Origin: Holosporales bacterium
Lineage (GTDB): Bacteria > Pseudomonadota > Alphaproteobacteria > BNTO01
NCBI GenBank assembly: GCA_031273545.1
Contig: JAISRQ010000067.1
Span: 1-5,955, forward strand
DNA: 5,955 bases
Reading direction: 5' to 3'
Shown here: piece after piece, positions 1 through 5,551 of the stretch
How the letters are laid out: every line of letters begins with the position of its first letter
How positions within the stretch are numbered: the first letter of the stretch is position 1
Made by a program: the position numbers and the translations under genes
Notes under the pieces: generated by a model
Seen by the model: only the letters and a program-made list of their open reading frames with translations
What the model was told of the DNA's origin: nothing
Database searches by the model: none

Positions 1-7
1 TTCAAAT

Positions 8-154
8 CAATTTAGAAATGTCCGCTTGTATAGCTCAGCAGTTTAACAACGGAAAGATCAGTTTGTACCGCCTTGTTGGGCGGGGGCGAGGGGGTACAGA
101 CTGATCTTTCCTTTGTTAAACTGCTGAACTATCCAAGCGGACATTTCTAAATTG
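8..154. repeat. Long near-perfect inverted repeat (foldback element)
   Basis: Positions 8-68 and 94-154 are reverse complements over 61 bases with no gaps. I count four mismatches, one of which would be a G-U wobble in RNA. The 25-base spacer (69-93) is strikingly G-rich on the plus strand. Each arm starts or ends with CAATTTAG/CTAAATTG. As RNA or cruciform DNA it would form one very long hairpin. It could be a foldback-type miniature element or the remains of two inverted copies of a short repeat. I do not recognise its family, and I see no target-site duplication in the immediate flanks. Confidence 0.9.
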
Positions 155-378
155 CTCCTACAAGTGAGTAAATTTACCTTGACATGTCGCACATGAGGGC
201 ACATGCTGTATATTATGGTAACCATATTGAGATTTAAGATGTGCGGGCTTAGTGAAATTTCTGACAGGAACAACGGAGCAGGAGCTGGTATCAGCACCCT
301 GTTGTCGTCGTCTGCCCGGATTTCATTCATTGCCGCCGCTTTCTTCTTTTGGCCTTTGCGCCAGATATCACGTATTCC
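61..378 (-). other. Unresolved open frame, possible gene remnant
   Basis: The minus strand is open from just after a stop at 379-381 down to a stop at 58-60, with an ATG at 328-330. The first part (about 378-250) reads like ordinary coding sequence: lysine/alanine-rich, then an acidic ADDDN stretch, then PAPAP. The last third runs through the long inverted repeat, which makes that part unlikely to be native protein. The plus strand is also open over 203-385, with a hydrophobic alanine/phenylalanine-rich translation, so the coding strand is uncertain. I recognise no family. It may be a fragment of a gene disrupted by the foldback element. Confidence 0.2.
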
Positions 379-449
379 TCACTAATTTTAATTTTCGCTT
401 TTGGATGATGTAGCCAGCTAAGGCCTGTCTTCGTTGTCTATCCAAATAG

Positions 450-476
450 TTGACGTAAATAGCGTTTAAATAATAT
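450..476 (+). promoter_or_regulatory. Candidate promoter of the ABC transporter operon
   Basis: TTGACG at 450-455 resembles a sigma-70 -35 box, and TAATAT at 471-476 resembles a -10 box. The 15-base spacing is shorter than the usual 16-18. The tract downstream contains further TATA-like hexamers, so the exact start site cannot be fixed. This is the only plausible promoter region immediately before the operon. Confidence 0.35.
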
Positions 477-511
477 TTAAATAATAGTTAAATAGCATTT
501 ATATAGCATTT
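457..511 (+). repeat. Five tandem 11-base AT-rich units before the operon
   Basis: Five consecutive 11-base units fill 457-511, each close to AAATAGCATTT. Units start at 457, 468, 479, 490 and 501, and differ from the consensus by zero to about three bases. A degenerate copy begins at 444. The period is close to one helical turn, so the A/T-rich segments would face the same side of the DNA. This could bend DNA or present phased sites for a regulator or nucleoid protein. The array ends 24 bases before the start codon of the binding-protein gene and overlaps the candidate -10 box. Confidence 0.8.
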
Positions 512-535
512 CTTTTATAGATATGGAGATTTATT

Positions 536-1507
536 ATGAATAAAAAGAACCAAAAAATCGCGATTGCGACTGTATTGGTCTCAATGGTGGCGATTCCGCT
601 GTTTTTAAGGTCCGAGAAAGGTCTTCCCATCGTTGCTATTGCAAACTATGGACCACATCCTACTCTGGAAGAATCCATCAATGGCCTAAAAAAAGAGCTG
701 GCAGAACGCGGCTTTGTTGAAAATAAAACGATTCACTACGAAATCGCTGACGTCGGATTCGATCATGCGTTAATTCCACAAATGATATCGAAGCTTCGCA
801 GTTGCAATCCTCGCGTTATGGTTGTGAAATCGACTCCTGTTGCGCAATTTGCCAAAGGAAAGGTTTACGACACTCCGCTTGTCTACTGCGACATAACGGA
901 TCCGGTGGCATCCGCCCTTTTGAAAACAAAAACACAGTCTAATGAGAACATTACTGGAAGTTCTGATCAGAAAGATTTTGAACCATTGCTAAACTTCGCG
1001 AAAGAGCTTTTGCCGGATGCAAAAACTGTTGGAGTTTTGTATTCAACGTCCGATAGCAACGATGCAGCGATGGTAAAGATGATGAAAACAGCGGCGGCTC
1101 GTGTTGGCTTATCTGTTTTGGCCGTACCTGTGGACCAATCTCGTGATATTCCAATTCGCATACAGGAATTTAAGGGACAGGCCGACTTTATTTACGTTGG
1201 AACCAGCGGCCCGATTCAGCCAGCATTGCCAGCCATCGCCGCCGAATCGCAAAAAATGGGAATTCCTCTGTTTAACGCTGGAGATCAAGCGGTGCGCGAA
1301 GGGCTTGCATTGGCAAGTTTCGGAGTTAACTACGAGTCTGTTGGCAGAAACGCCGGAAAATTGGTGGCGAAACTGCTGAGCGACGCAGACATAAAAACTT
1401 TGGCGCCTGCCTACCCGACAGCCAGCGATCATCATCGTTTCGTAAATAAAAGGTTAGCGGAAAAATTCGGAATAAAAATTCCGGAAAACGCAAAAATAGT
1501 TGAGTGA
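536..1507 (+). CDS. ABC transporter substrate-binding protein, TrpX/COG2984 family
   Basis: This 323-residue protein fits the ABC_sub_bind (PF04392) family, the ligand-capturing part of an ABC importer, acting in the periplasm. Residues 1-7 are basic and 8-24 are hydrophobic, as in a signal peptide or N-terminal anchor. No lipobox cysteine is seen. Family-like landmarks are HPTL (41-44), STPVAQ (99-104), TDPV (121-124), NITGSSD (138-144) and a GVLYSTSDSND stretch (166-176), corresponding to the two lobes of a periplasmic binding fold. Length is normal for the family. The ATG at 536 is supported by GGAG at 525-528 with 7-base spacing. It is first in the operon, 30 bases before the ATPase gene. 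Some characterised relatives bind tryptophan, tyrosine or phenylalanine; the ligand here cannot be read from the sequence. Confidence 0.93.
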   Translation: MNKKNQKIAIATVLVSMVAIPLFLRSEKGLPIVAIANYGPHPTLEESINGLKKELAERGFVENKTIHYEIADVGFDHALIPQMISKLRSCNPRVMVVKSTPVAQFAKGKVYDTPLVYCDITDPVASALLKTKTQSNENITGSSDQKDFEPLLNFAKELLPDAKTVGVLYSTSDSNDAAMVKMMKTAAARVGLSVLAVPVDQSRDIPIRIQEFKGQADFIYVGTSGPIQPALPAIAAESQKMGIPLFNAGDQAVREGLALASFGVNYESVGRNAGKLVAKLLSDADIKTLAPAYPTASDHHRFVNKRLAEKFGIKIPENAKIVE

Positions 1508-1524
1508 CATCGTGATACATTACA

Positions 1525-1530
1525 AGGAGA
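1525..1530 (+). promoter_or_regulatory. Ribosome binding site of the ATPase gene
   Basis: AGGAGA lies 7 bases before the ATG at 1538. This supports that start over the in-frame ATG three codons later (1547). Confidence 0.8.
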
Positions 1531-1537
1531 AAATAAA

Positions 1538-2266
1538 ATGCTGTACATGAAAAATATAACGAAATCCTTCAACGGCGCTTTCGAGCCGGTTCTTAAGGGC
1601 ATAGACTTATCCATAAAGGCCGGAGAGTTTTGCGTTATCATCGGTGCCAACGGCTCTGGAAAGTCAACGCTAATGAAGGTGATCAGCGGCGAACATGCCG
1701 CCGATTCCGGAGAAATTCGCCGAAATGGAGGCGTAGCTCAGGTTGTACAGGACGTCAACAAGGGAACGATTCCGGCCATGACTTTGCTGGAAAACATCGC
1801 CCTCAGCTGCAACCAAAAGCCGCATTTTTCCTTCTACAAGCGTCACAAAAGCGACGCCGTTAGAAAAATCGCCGACCTGAATATCGGACTGGAGCAGTAC
1901 GTCGATCATCCGCTAGGTACGTTGTCCGGAGGGCAGCGGCAAATGATCGCAACGCTGATGGCGATAAATTCCGGCGGCAAAATTTTGCTGTTGGACGAGC
2001 ATACGTCGGCGCTGGATCCGAAAATGCAGGTTAAGTTGATGGAGTACACGGTGAAATCCATTGATGAACAACGACTTACCACTCTTATGATCACACACAA
2101 CATGAACGACGCCGTTAAATACGGTGATCGGCTACTCATGCTAAATAGTGGACGCATTGTGGAGGATATTCGTGGCCGCGACAAAGTTAATCTTGACGCA
2201 CGCGGTCTGGTGGCGTTATTTCACAAATATGAAGACCAGAATTTGCTTAACGGAGGAGGAAAATAA
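1538..2266 (+). CDS. ABC transporter ATP-binding protein
   Basis: This 242-residue cytoplasmic ATPase would power the importer encoded by its neighbours. All nucleotide-binding motifs are intact: Walker A GANGSGKST (36-44), Q-loop glutamine in VVQD (Gln71), ABC signature LSGGQ (129-133), Walker B ILLLDE with catalytic Glu154, D-loop SALD (157-160) and the switch histidine His187 in THN. It should therefore be active. Length and motif layout match the TrpZ/COG1101 type found with TrpX-like binding proteins. The C-terminal Gly-Gly-Gly-Lys is encoded by the purine-rich stretch that also serves as the ribosome binding site of the next gene. The stop at 2264-2266 is one base from the permease start, which indicates translational coupling. 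Confidence 0.96.
   Translation: MLYMKNITKSFNGAFEPVLKGIDLSIKAGEFCVIIGANGSGKSTLMKVISGEHAADSGEIRRNGGVAQVVQDVNKGTIPAMTLLENIALSCNQKPHFSFYKRHKSDAVRKIADLNIGLEQYVDHPLGTLSGGQRQMIATLMAINSGGKILLLDEHTSALDPKMQVKLMEYTVKSIDEQRLTTLMITHNMNDAVKYGDRLLMLNSGRIVEDIRGRDKVNLDARGLVALFHKYEDQNLLNGGGK
2252..2259 (+). promoter_or_regulatory. Ribosome binding site of the permease, inside the ATPase gene
   Basis: GGAGGAGG lies inside the last codons of the ATPase gene, 8 bases before the ATG at 2268. It fixes the permease start there. The longer in-frame extension to an ATG at 2148 would overlap the ATPase gene by about 120 bases, has no comparable site, and adds residues unlike the family. Confidence 0.85.
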
Positions 2267-2267
2267 A

Positions 2268-3116
2268 ATGTCGATTGATTTGATACTCAACGGATTACAA
2301 CAAGGGTTAGTGCTGGCCATTATCGCCTGCGCCATCATGATTCCGTTTCGATTCCTGGATTTTGCGGATTTGACTGCCGAAGGCGCTTATCCTCTTGGGG
2401 GCGCCATCTGCGCAGTTTGCATGTCCTGCTGCGGCCTTCATCCTATCGCTGCGATCTTTCTTGGCGTGGTTGGCGCTGGCGTAATGGGCGTCGGCACTTC
2501 GCTTATCCATTTGAAATTTAACGTAAACACCATGCTGGCTGGAATTATTCTCAGTACAATGGGCTACAGCGTGAATTTGCGCATCATGGGAAGGCCCAAC
2601 ATTTCGCTTTTCGAGTGCAACGGATTATTTGGTCCAAGCATCCACGCAAATATTTTGGTTCTTTCCTCGATTTTGCTGCTGCTGATTATCCCTCTGGCGC
2701 TATTCCTACGCACAGACTTCGGATTGCGGTTTCGCGCTGTTGGACTGAATCAGAATTTCGCGAAAAAACAGGGGATTAGTCTTGACAAAAATACGATGCT
2801 GGGAATGTTTGTGGCAGGCGGATTGTCCGGATTGGCCGGCAGCCTGATGGTGCAGCTCCAGAGCTACATGGACGTAGGCATGGGAGTCGGAATTCTGATA
2901 CATGGGCTAGCCAGTCTCATGATTGGAGAGGCGATTCTCGGCAAGAGCACTCTGGATCGACAGTTGGCCGCGCCGGTACTCGGAGCGCTTTTGTATCAGC
3001 AAATTCAGGGAATTGCGCTGTCGCTTGGGCTTGCGCCGTCGGATCTGAAGTTTTTTACCGGTAGCATCGTGCTGATTGTGATCGCATTGCAGAGAAAAAC
3101 AGGAAGAAACGCGTAA
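2268..3116 (+). CDS. ABC transporter permease, TrpY/COG4120 family
   Basis: This 282-residue inner-membrane protein is strongly hydrophobic, with several membrane segments. It matches the BPD_transp_2 (PF02653) permeases that partner TrpX-like binding proteins and probably works as a homodimer. Family-like signatures are FRFLDFADLT followed by EGAYPLGG (27-45), a long conserved LAGI...MGRPNISL region (90-114), and a cytoplasmic TDFGLRFRAVGLN loop (149-161), probably the contact with the ATPase. The C-terminus ends in a short basic tail after the last hydrophobic segment. The start at 2268 is set by GGAGGAGG at 2252-2259 and gives a normal family length. It is the last gene of the operon. No frameshift or missing segment is visible. 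Confidence 0.93.
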   Translation: MSIDLILNGLQQGLVLAIIACAIMIPFRFLDFADLTAEGAYPLGGAICAVCMSCCGLHPIAAIFLGVVGAGVMGVGTSLIHLKFNVNTMLAGIILSTMGYSVNLRIMGRPNISLFECNGLFGPSIHANILVLSSILLLLIIPLALFLRTDFGLRFRAVGLNQNFAKKQGISLDKNTMLGMFVAGGLSGLAGSLMVQLQSYMDVGMGVGILIHGLASLMIGEAILGKSTLDRQLAAPVLGALLYQQIQGIALSLGLAPSDLKFFTGSIVLIVIALQRKTGRNA

Positions 3117-3190
3117 GGGCAGATACCTTTGTGTAATGTGTAGACTCAGCCTATCTCGCTATCCGATGGAGCAGATTACTAGGTAGGCTG

Positions 3191-3220
3191 TATTGCTTCG
3201 TTTCGCTCGCAATGACGACA
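3191..3220. repeat. REP-like short repeat with ATTGC/GCAAT stem
   Basis: ATTGC at 3192-3196 pairs with GCAAT at 3209-3213 around a TCGTTTCGCTC interior. On the minus strand it begins CGTCATTGCGAGCGAA. From memory, repeats with this GTCATTGCGAGC...GAAGCAAT layout recur in intergenic DNA of several bacteria, including intracellular alphaproteobacteria. Only one copy lies in this window, so its repetitive nature is recalled, not shown. Confidence 0.5.
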
Positions 3221-3235
3221 ATACTATTGTCTTTT
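3217..3235 (+). terminator. Candidate Rho-independent terminator of the ABC operon
   Basis: GACAAT (3217-3222) pairs perfectly with ATTGTC (3226-3231) around a 3-base loop and is followed by TTTT. The stem is short and only one third GC, so termination would be weak unless helped by the larger imperfect stem upstream (CAGCCTATC at 3147-3155 with GGTAGGCTG at 3182-3190). It lies about 100 bases after the permease stop. Confidence 0.4.
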
Positions 3236-3366
3236 AACTTAATTTCGTTCGTGGGTCAAGGTTAGATATGCAGGGGGTTCAGGGCCGACGCGTGAGATTT
3301 TTTTATCAAAAAACTGAAGTTTCTGCGGTGTTTAATCCTGCATTTTTTTTTGGCACTGCAATTTTG

Positions 3367-3372
3367 TATAAT
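3367..3372 (+). promoter_or_regulatory. Candidate -10 box (TATAAT)
   Basis: This is a consensus TATAAT. The only -35-like sequence near it, TTGGCA at 3350-3355, is 11 bases away, which is too close. The correctly spaced position lies in a T run. Transcription would start near 3379, so a product would have to begin at the ATG at 3405, not at 3378. Confidence 0.3.
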
Positions 3373-3404
3373 TAAAAATGTGTTTTAATAAGGTAGATTT
3401 TTGT

Positions 3405-3578
3405 ATGAGATTAATATCGGTAAATAGAGTGGCGATTAATATTTTATTGTGGGGAAAATTTCCTGTGGAAGTTATAGATGACCAGTGGGACGATCACAAA
3501 GGACGCATAAGTGGCGCGCAAAAGAAAATCACAATCATTGAAAATTTTATTGCACCTACGAAAAAAACTATGGACTAA
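3405..3578 (+). CDS. Possible small protein of unknown function
   Basis: The frame encodes 57 residues from an ATG at 3405, preceded by AAGG at 3390-3393 with a rather long 11-base spacing. A longer version starting at 3378 is open but begins only six bases after the TATAAT box. The translation has a hydrophobic N-terminal half (ending near LLWGKF), then an acidic DDQWDD segment and a lysine-rich C-terminus. There is no clear signal peptide, no cysteine in the 57-residue form, and no family I recognise. It lies 57 bases upstream of the cysteine-rich protein gene on the same strand. It could equally be a chance ORF or a fragment. Confidence 0.3.
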   Translation: MRLISVNRVAINILLWGKFPVEVIDDQWDDHKGRISGAQKKITIIENFIAPTKKTMD

Positions 3579-3635
3579 GTTTGCAGAAATACGTATCATT
3601 GTGGGGAATTAGATTTTTGTTGTGAGTTTCATACT

Positions 3636-4391
3636 ATGTCATTCAGAGAATTTTCATTATTGCCCTTGTTTTGCGCCTCTATTTTTTGTAGCGGCTTTTG
3701 CGCAGAGACTGCTACGATCGCACCTGCTGACAGCCTTGAACGGGCCTCGTCCGACCGGGTGGAGGAATGTCTGCAGTACGGGATTTACATTCATCCAGAT
3801 CTTCATCCAGATCTTGGACGTATATTTGAACTATACATACGAGACACAAAGGAATACGAGATAGACGAAGATGACTGCAATTATACAAACACGCACGCAA
3901 CAGTTGATTGTACCACGTACAGTTCACTGTTAAGCGAAAGTATTCTTCCAGCAATGTGTAATTCAGCACAGCTATCCATACTAGATAATACACCAATAAA
4001 AAAGGATATCTGTGAACGATTTGCTCCAATGGGCGCAAGCTTTGAGAATTGTTCAAATGCACTTCATTTTTTGCTGGATAACTTGAGAGCAAATGAGGAA
4101 TACTCTGGAAATTTATCGGAAGAAACGGTCGTAAACTTGAAAGAATGTGTACAGTTTTTAGAAGAAAGCTGCGGCAATCGACCAGAATACGTGACAAAAC
4201 TTACGAATAGCGCTGATTGCATACGTGGAATTATGTTCTTTAACTCAATAGACGAAGTTATGGAATACGTAATAGAGCGTGATGTATTTAGATGCTCTGA
4301 CTATGCACAAAAAATCCGCAGTTGTTTTGATATGCTTTTGTGTGATAGTACGGACGTTGGTACGCACTGGAGCCCAGCCGATACGAACTAA
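3636..4391 (+). CDS. Secreted cysteine-rich protein of unknown function
   Basis: This 251-residue protein fits no family I recognise. Residues 1-23 form a signal-peptide-like stretch (MSFREF, then a hydrophobic core ending near GFCAE). The rest is acidic and holds 12 cysteines, at 45, 81, 92, 108, 126, 139, 171, 179, 195, 220, 230 and 236. An even number in an exported protein suggests disulfides. Much of 120-236 looks alpha-helical and may contain two related units, C139-ALHFLL-...LKEC171...C179 and C195-...FFNSID...FRC220...C230. A 12-base tandem repeat encodes HPDLHPDL at 53-60. The ATG at 3636 has only a weak site (GTGAG, 3622-3626), but it gives the signal peptide. The neighbouring pseudogene at 4573 encodes a similar type of product. 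Export into the host is a guess. Confidence 0.75.
   Translation: MSFREFSLLPLFCASIFCSGFCAETATIAPADSLERASSDRVEECLQYGIYIHPDLHPDLGRIFELYIRDTKEYEIDEDDCNYTNTHATVDCTTYSSLLSESILPAMCNSAQLSILDNTPIKKDICERFAPMGASFENCSNALHFLLDNLRANEEYSGNLSEETVVNLKECVQFLEESCGNRPEYVTKLTNSADCIRGIMFFNSIDEVMEYVIERDVFRCSDYAQKIRSCFDMLLCDSTDVGTHWSPADTN
3790..3815 (+). repeat. Tandem 12-base repeat within the cysteine-rich gene
   Basis: TTCATCCAGATC occurs twice in immediate succession (3790-3801 and 3802-3813) and the next TT continues the pattern. It is in frame and encodes His-Pro-Asp-Leu twice, so copy-number change would add or remove four residues without shifting the frame. Confidence 0.9.
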
Positions 4392-4572
4392 AAAAATAAA
4401 AGTGCGGACTTTAAATAAGGACAAAAGCTTCTACCCTGAGCCTGCTACGCCCCCCAGAAGATTGCAAACCAAAACCTGAAGAATAGTAGACGTTTGACTG
4501 GCCCCTAAAAAAAGAGCCGCAACCTTTTGGAGGGGTATCGTATCGTTTTTTGTTATTTTTAAAGGATTGGAT
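4392..4572 (+). other. Spacer with possible broken tail of the upstream gene
   Basis: No intact gene lies here. Just after the stop at 4391 one frame reads VRTLNKDK then SFYPEPATPP. At a C6 run (4450-4455) another frame continues EDCKPKPEE to a double stop near 4483. Joined, they read like a proline- and charge-rich tail that the upstream protein may once have had. The rest of the spacer holds a weak hairpin before 4561. Confidence 0.3.
4502..4551 (+). terminator. Weak terminator-like hairpin
   Basis: CCCCT (4502-4506) pairs with AGGGG (4531-4535), and AAAA (4509-4512) with TTTT (4525-4528), separated by a 2x2 mismatch. A T6 run (4546-4551) follows only after about ten bases, so it is not a classical Rho-independent terminator. 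Its place between two genes on the same strand makes a termination role plausible. Confidence 0.3.
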
Positions 4573-5329
4573 ATGAGGATATACAAGAAATTAGCGTCGA
4601 TAATCGTATGTGTAGCTGAGTGGTACGGGGGCCGTGCAGGGGGCAACCATCGTGTCAGGAGAGAGCATTGTATTAGAGATAGCACGAGACATGATTGCTC
4701 CAGGCACACGTTATAGAGCAGGCCAAAATATTTTTTTTTAAAGCAGAAAGATACGAATCACGATTCTTGCCTGGTGACATAAGGTCGTGTTACGGCGCAA
4801 ATGAGAGGTTTACCCTTGACGTAAACAACGCATTGATTGAGTGTATACTAATTAAGGCGCGGGACGTCGTTATAAATATTCACGGAGAAAATGGGGACGT
4901 CTTGTTCCAGCAATGCAACGAGATGCCCCTTGGATTTGTGCGAAGTCCATTACGCTGTTCGGAAAATGAAGAGTGGATTTGAGAGATGCAATGTGCAGTT
5001 GTCCGGTTTCTGTGTGTGGAGAACTAGAAGTACTTTATCCAGCTAATGCGGGTTTTGGAAAAACGACATTTGACGATATTTATCATGATATATTTAGCTA
5101 CGAAGATGCACTTTGCGAAAGATGGACAGGTTAGGAGTCAAGACTAGCAATTTTTCAGTATTTTGCGTCTTTTTTGCACGCCATAGACACGGACTCCCCA
5201 AAGATTACTGACTGGAAAATGAAGGATTGTAGGCATATGTTTACCCAAAAGGTTCGTAGTCTTTTGGGGAGTAGTGTGCGCGTAGTGATTCATCGCAAGC
5301 TTCGATCCTTCATTAAAGATCGGGGCTAG
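4573..5329 (+). pseudogene. Broken gene for a secreted cysteine-rich protein
   Basis: Five coding-like pieces on one strand join into about 250 residues. AAGGA (4562-4566) precedes ATG 4573, which begins MRIYKKLASIIVCVA. A +1 shift near 4616 leads into LSGTGAVQG, completing a signal peptide, and on through IVLEIARDMIAPGTRY to a T9 run (4731-4739). A second +1 shift enters KAERYESRFLPGDIRSCYG and continues to CSENE. A -1 shift between 4970 and 4982 enters VDLRDAMCSCPVSVCGE and continues to LCERWTG. An in-frame TAG (5132-5134) is followed by an open ESRLAIFQYF...MKDCRHMF...QKVRS stretch, ending at the TAG at 5327. Nine cysteines follow the signal region. The part after it looks beta-rich and the end helical. 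Function is unknown. Homopolymer sequencing errors could explain some shifts, but not the TAG. Confidence 0.7.
4731..4739 (+). repeat. T9 homopolymer at a frameshift point
   Basis: Nine T residues lie exactly where the coding frame of the broken gene changes. With eight, the frame before the run (...GQNIFF) would continue directly into KAERYES after it. The run is a natural slippage site for mutation, phase variation or sequencing error. Confidence 0.8.
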
Positions 5330-5551
5330 AAACAATCGAATCCATTGGAAATTATAATGACCTTACGAACATTTGAGCCTAACAAATTCTTGCAATTATT
5401 CTTCACTTGCGTGTACTTTCGTCCTCCAGTATTAATTTTAATAACGCGAATAATGGATTAGAAAAAATGACGAAAAAAACCTAAAATCCCTTCCAAAAAG
5501 TCAAAAAAAATGGATAATTTCCTAAAAAAAACAAAAAAAGGAAACTTAGCC
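5330..5551. other. Intergenic region, A-rich toward its end
   Basis: I find no gene I can support. Positions 5461-5545 are unusually rich in short A runs (A6 to A8), which make the minus strand appear open with a phenylalanine-rich translation that is not believable as protein. A short plus-strand frame ending NNANNGLEKMTKKT near 5483 has no good start. The region probably separates the broken gene from the insertion-sequence remnants. Confidence 0.5.

Larger units (their letters stand above)
3117..3404. other. Intergenic region after the transporter operon
   Basis: I see no gene in this stretch. It holds an imperfect 9-base stem (3147-3155 with 3182-3190), a REP-like repeat (3191-3220), a terminator-like hairpin (3217-3235), a T7/A6 self-complementary AT tract near 3295-3312, a T9 run at 3343-3351 and a TATAAT box at 3367-3372. 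Base composition becomes more AT-rich from about 3295 onward. Confidence 0.6.

Noticed and set aside
20..68. tRNA-like TAGCTCAGCAG stretch in the left arm of the inverted repeat
   Set aside because: It resembles a D-arm, but no anticodon arm, T-arm or acceptor stem follows; the sequence instead pairs with its inverted copy.
78..94. Possible G-quadruplex in the spacer of the inverted repeat
   Set aside because: Only three G runs of three or more are present (78-80, 82-86, 90-94), one short of the canonical four.
179..214. TTGACA with TATATT as a promoter
   Set aside because: The spacing of 24 bases is too long and no convincing gene follows.
1109..1435. 108-codon minus-strand frame and similar ones in 951-1520 and 1670-2184
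   Set aside because: They are shadows of the clearly identified transporter genes on the plus strand.
2148..2267. N-terminal extension of the permease to an upstream ATG
   Set aside because: It overlaps the ATPase gene by about 120 bases and lacks a ribosome binding site, while the ATG at 2268 has GGAGGAGG at proper distance and begins a normal family N-terminus.
3622..3864. Plus-strand GTG-started frame with hydrophobic, cysteine-containing N-terminus
   Set aside because: It overlaps the 251-residue gene in another frame and ends early. Its signal-like character mirrors the same bases read in the neighbouring frame.
3712..4197. 161-codon open frame on the minus strand
   Set aside because: It lies wholly within the cysteine-rich gene, has no signal-supported start, and the plus strand has a signal peptide and regular cysteine spacing.
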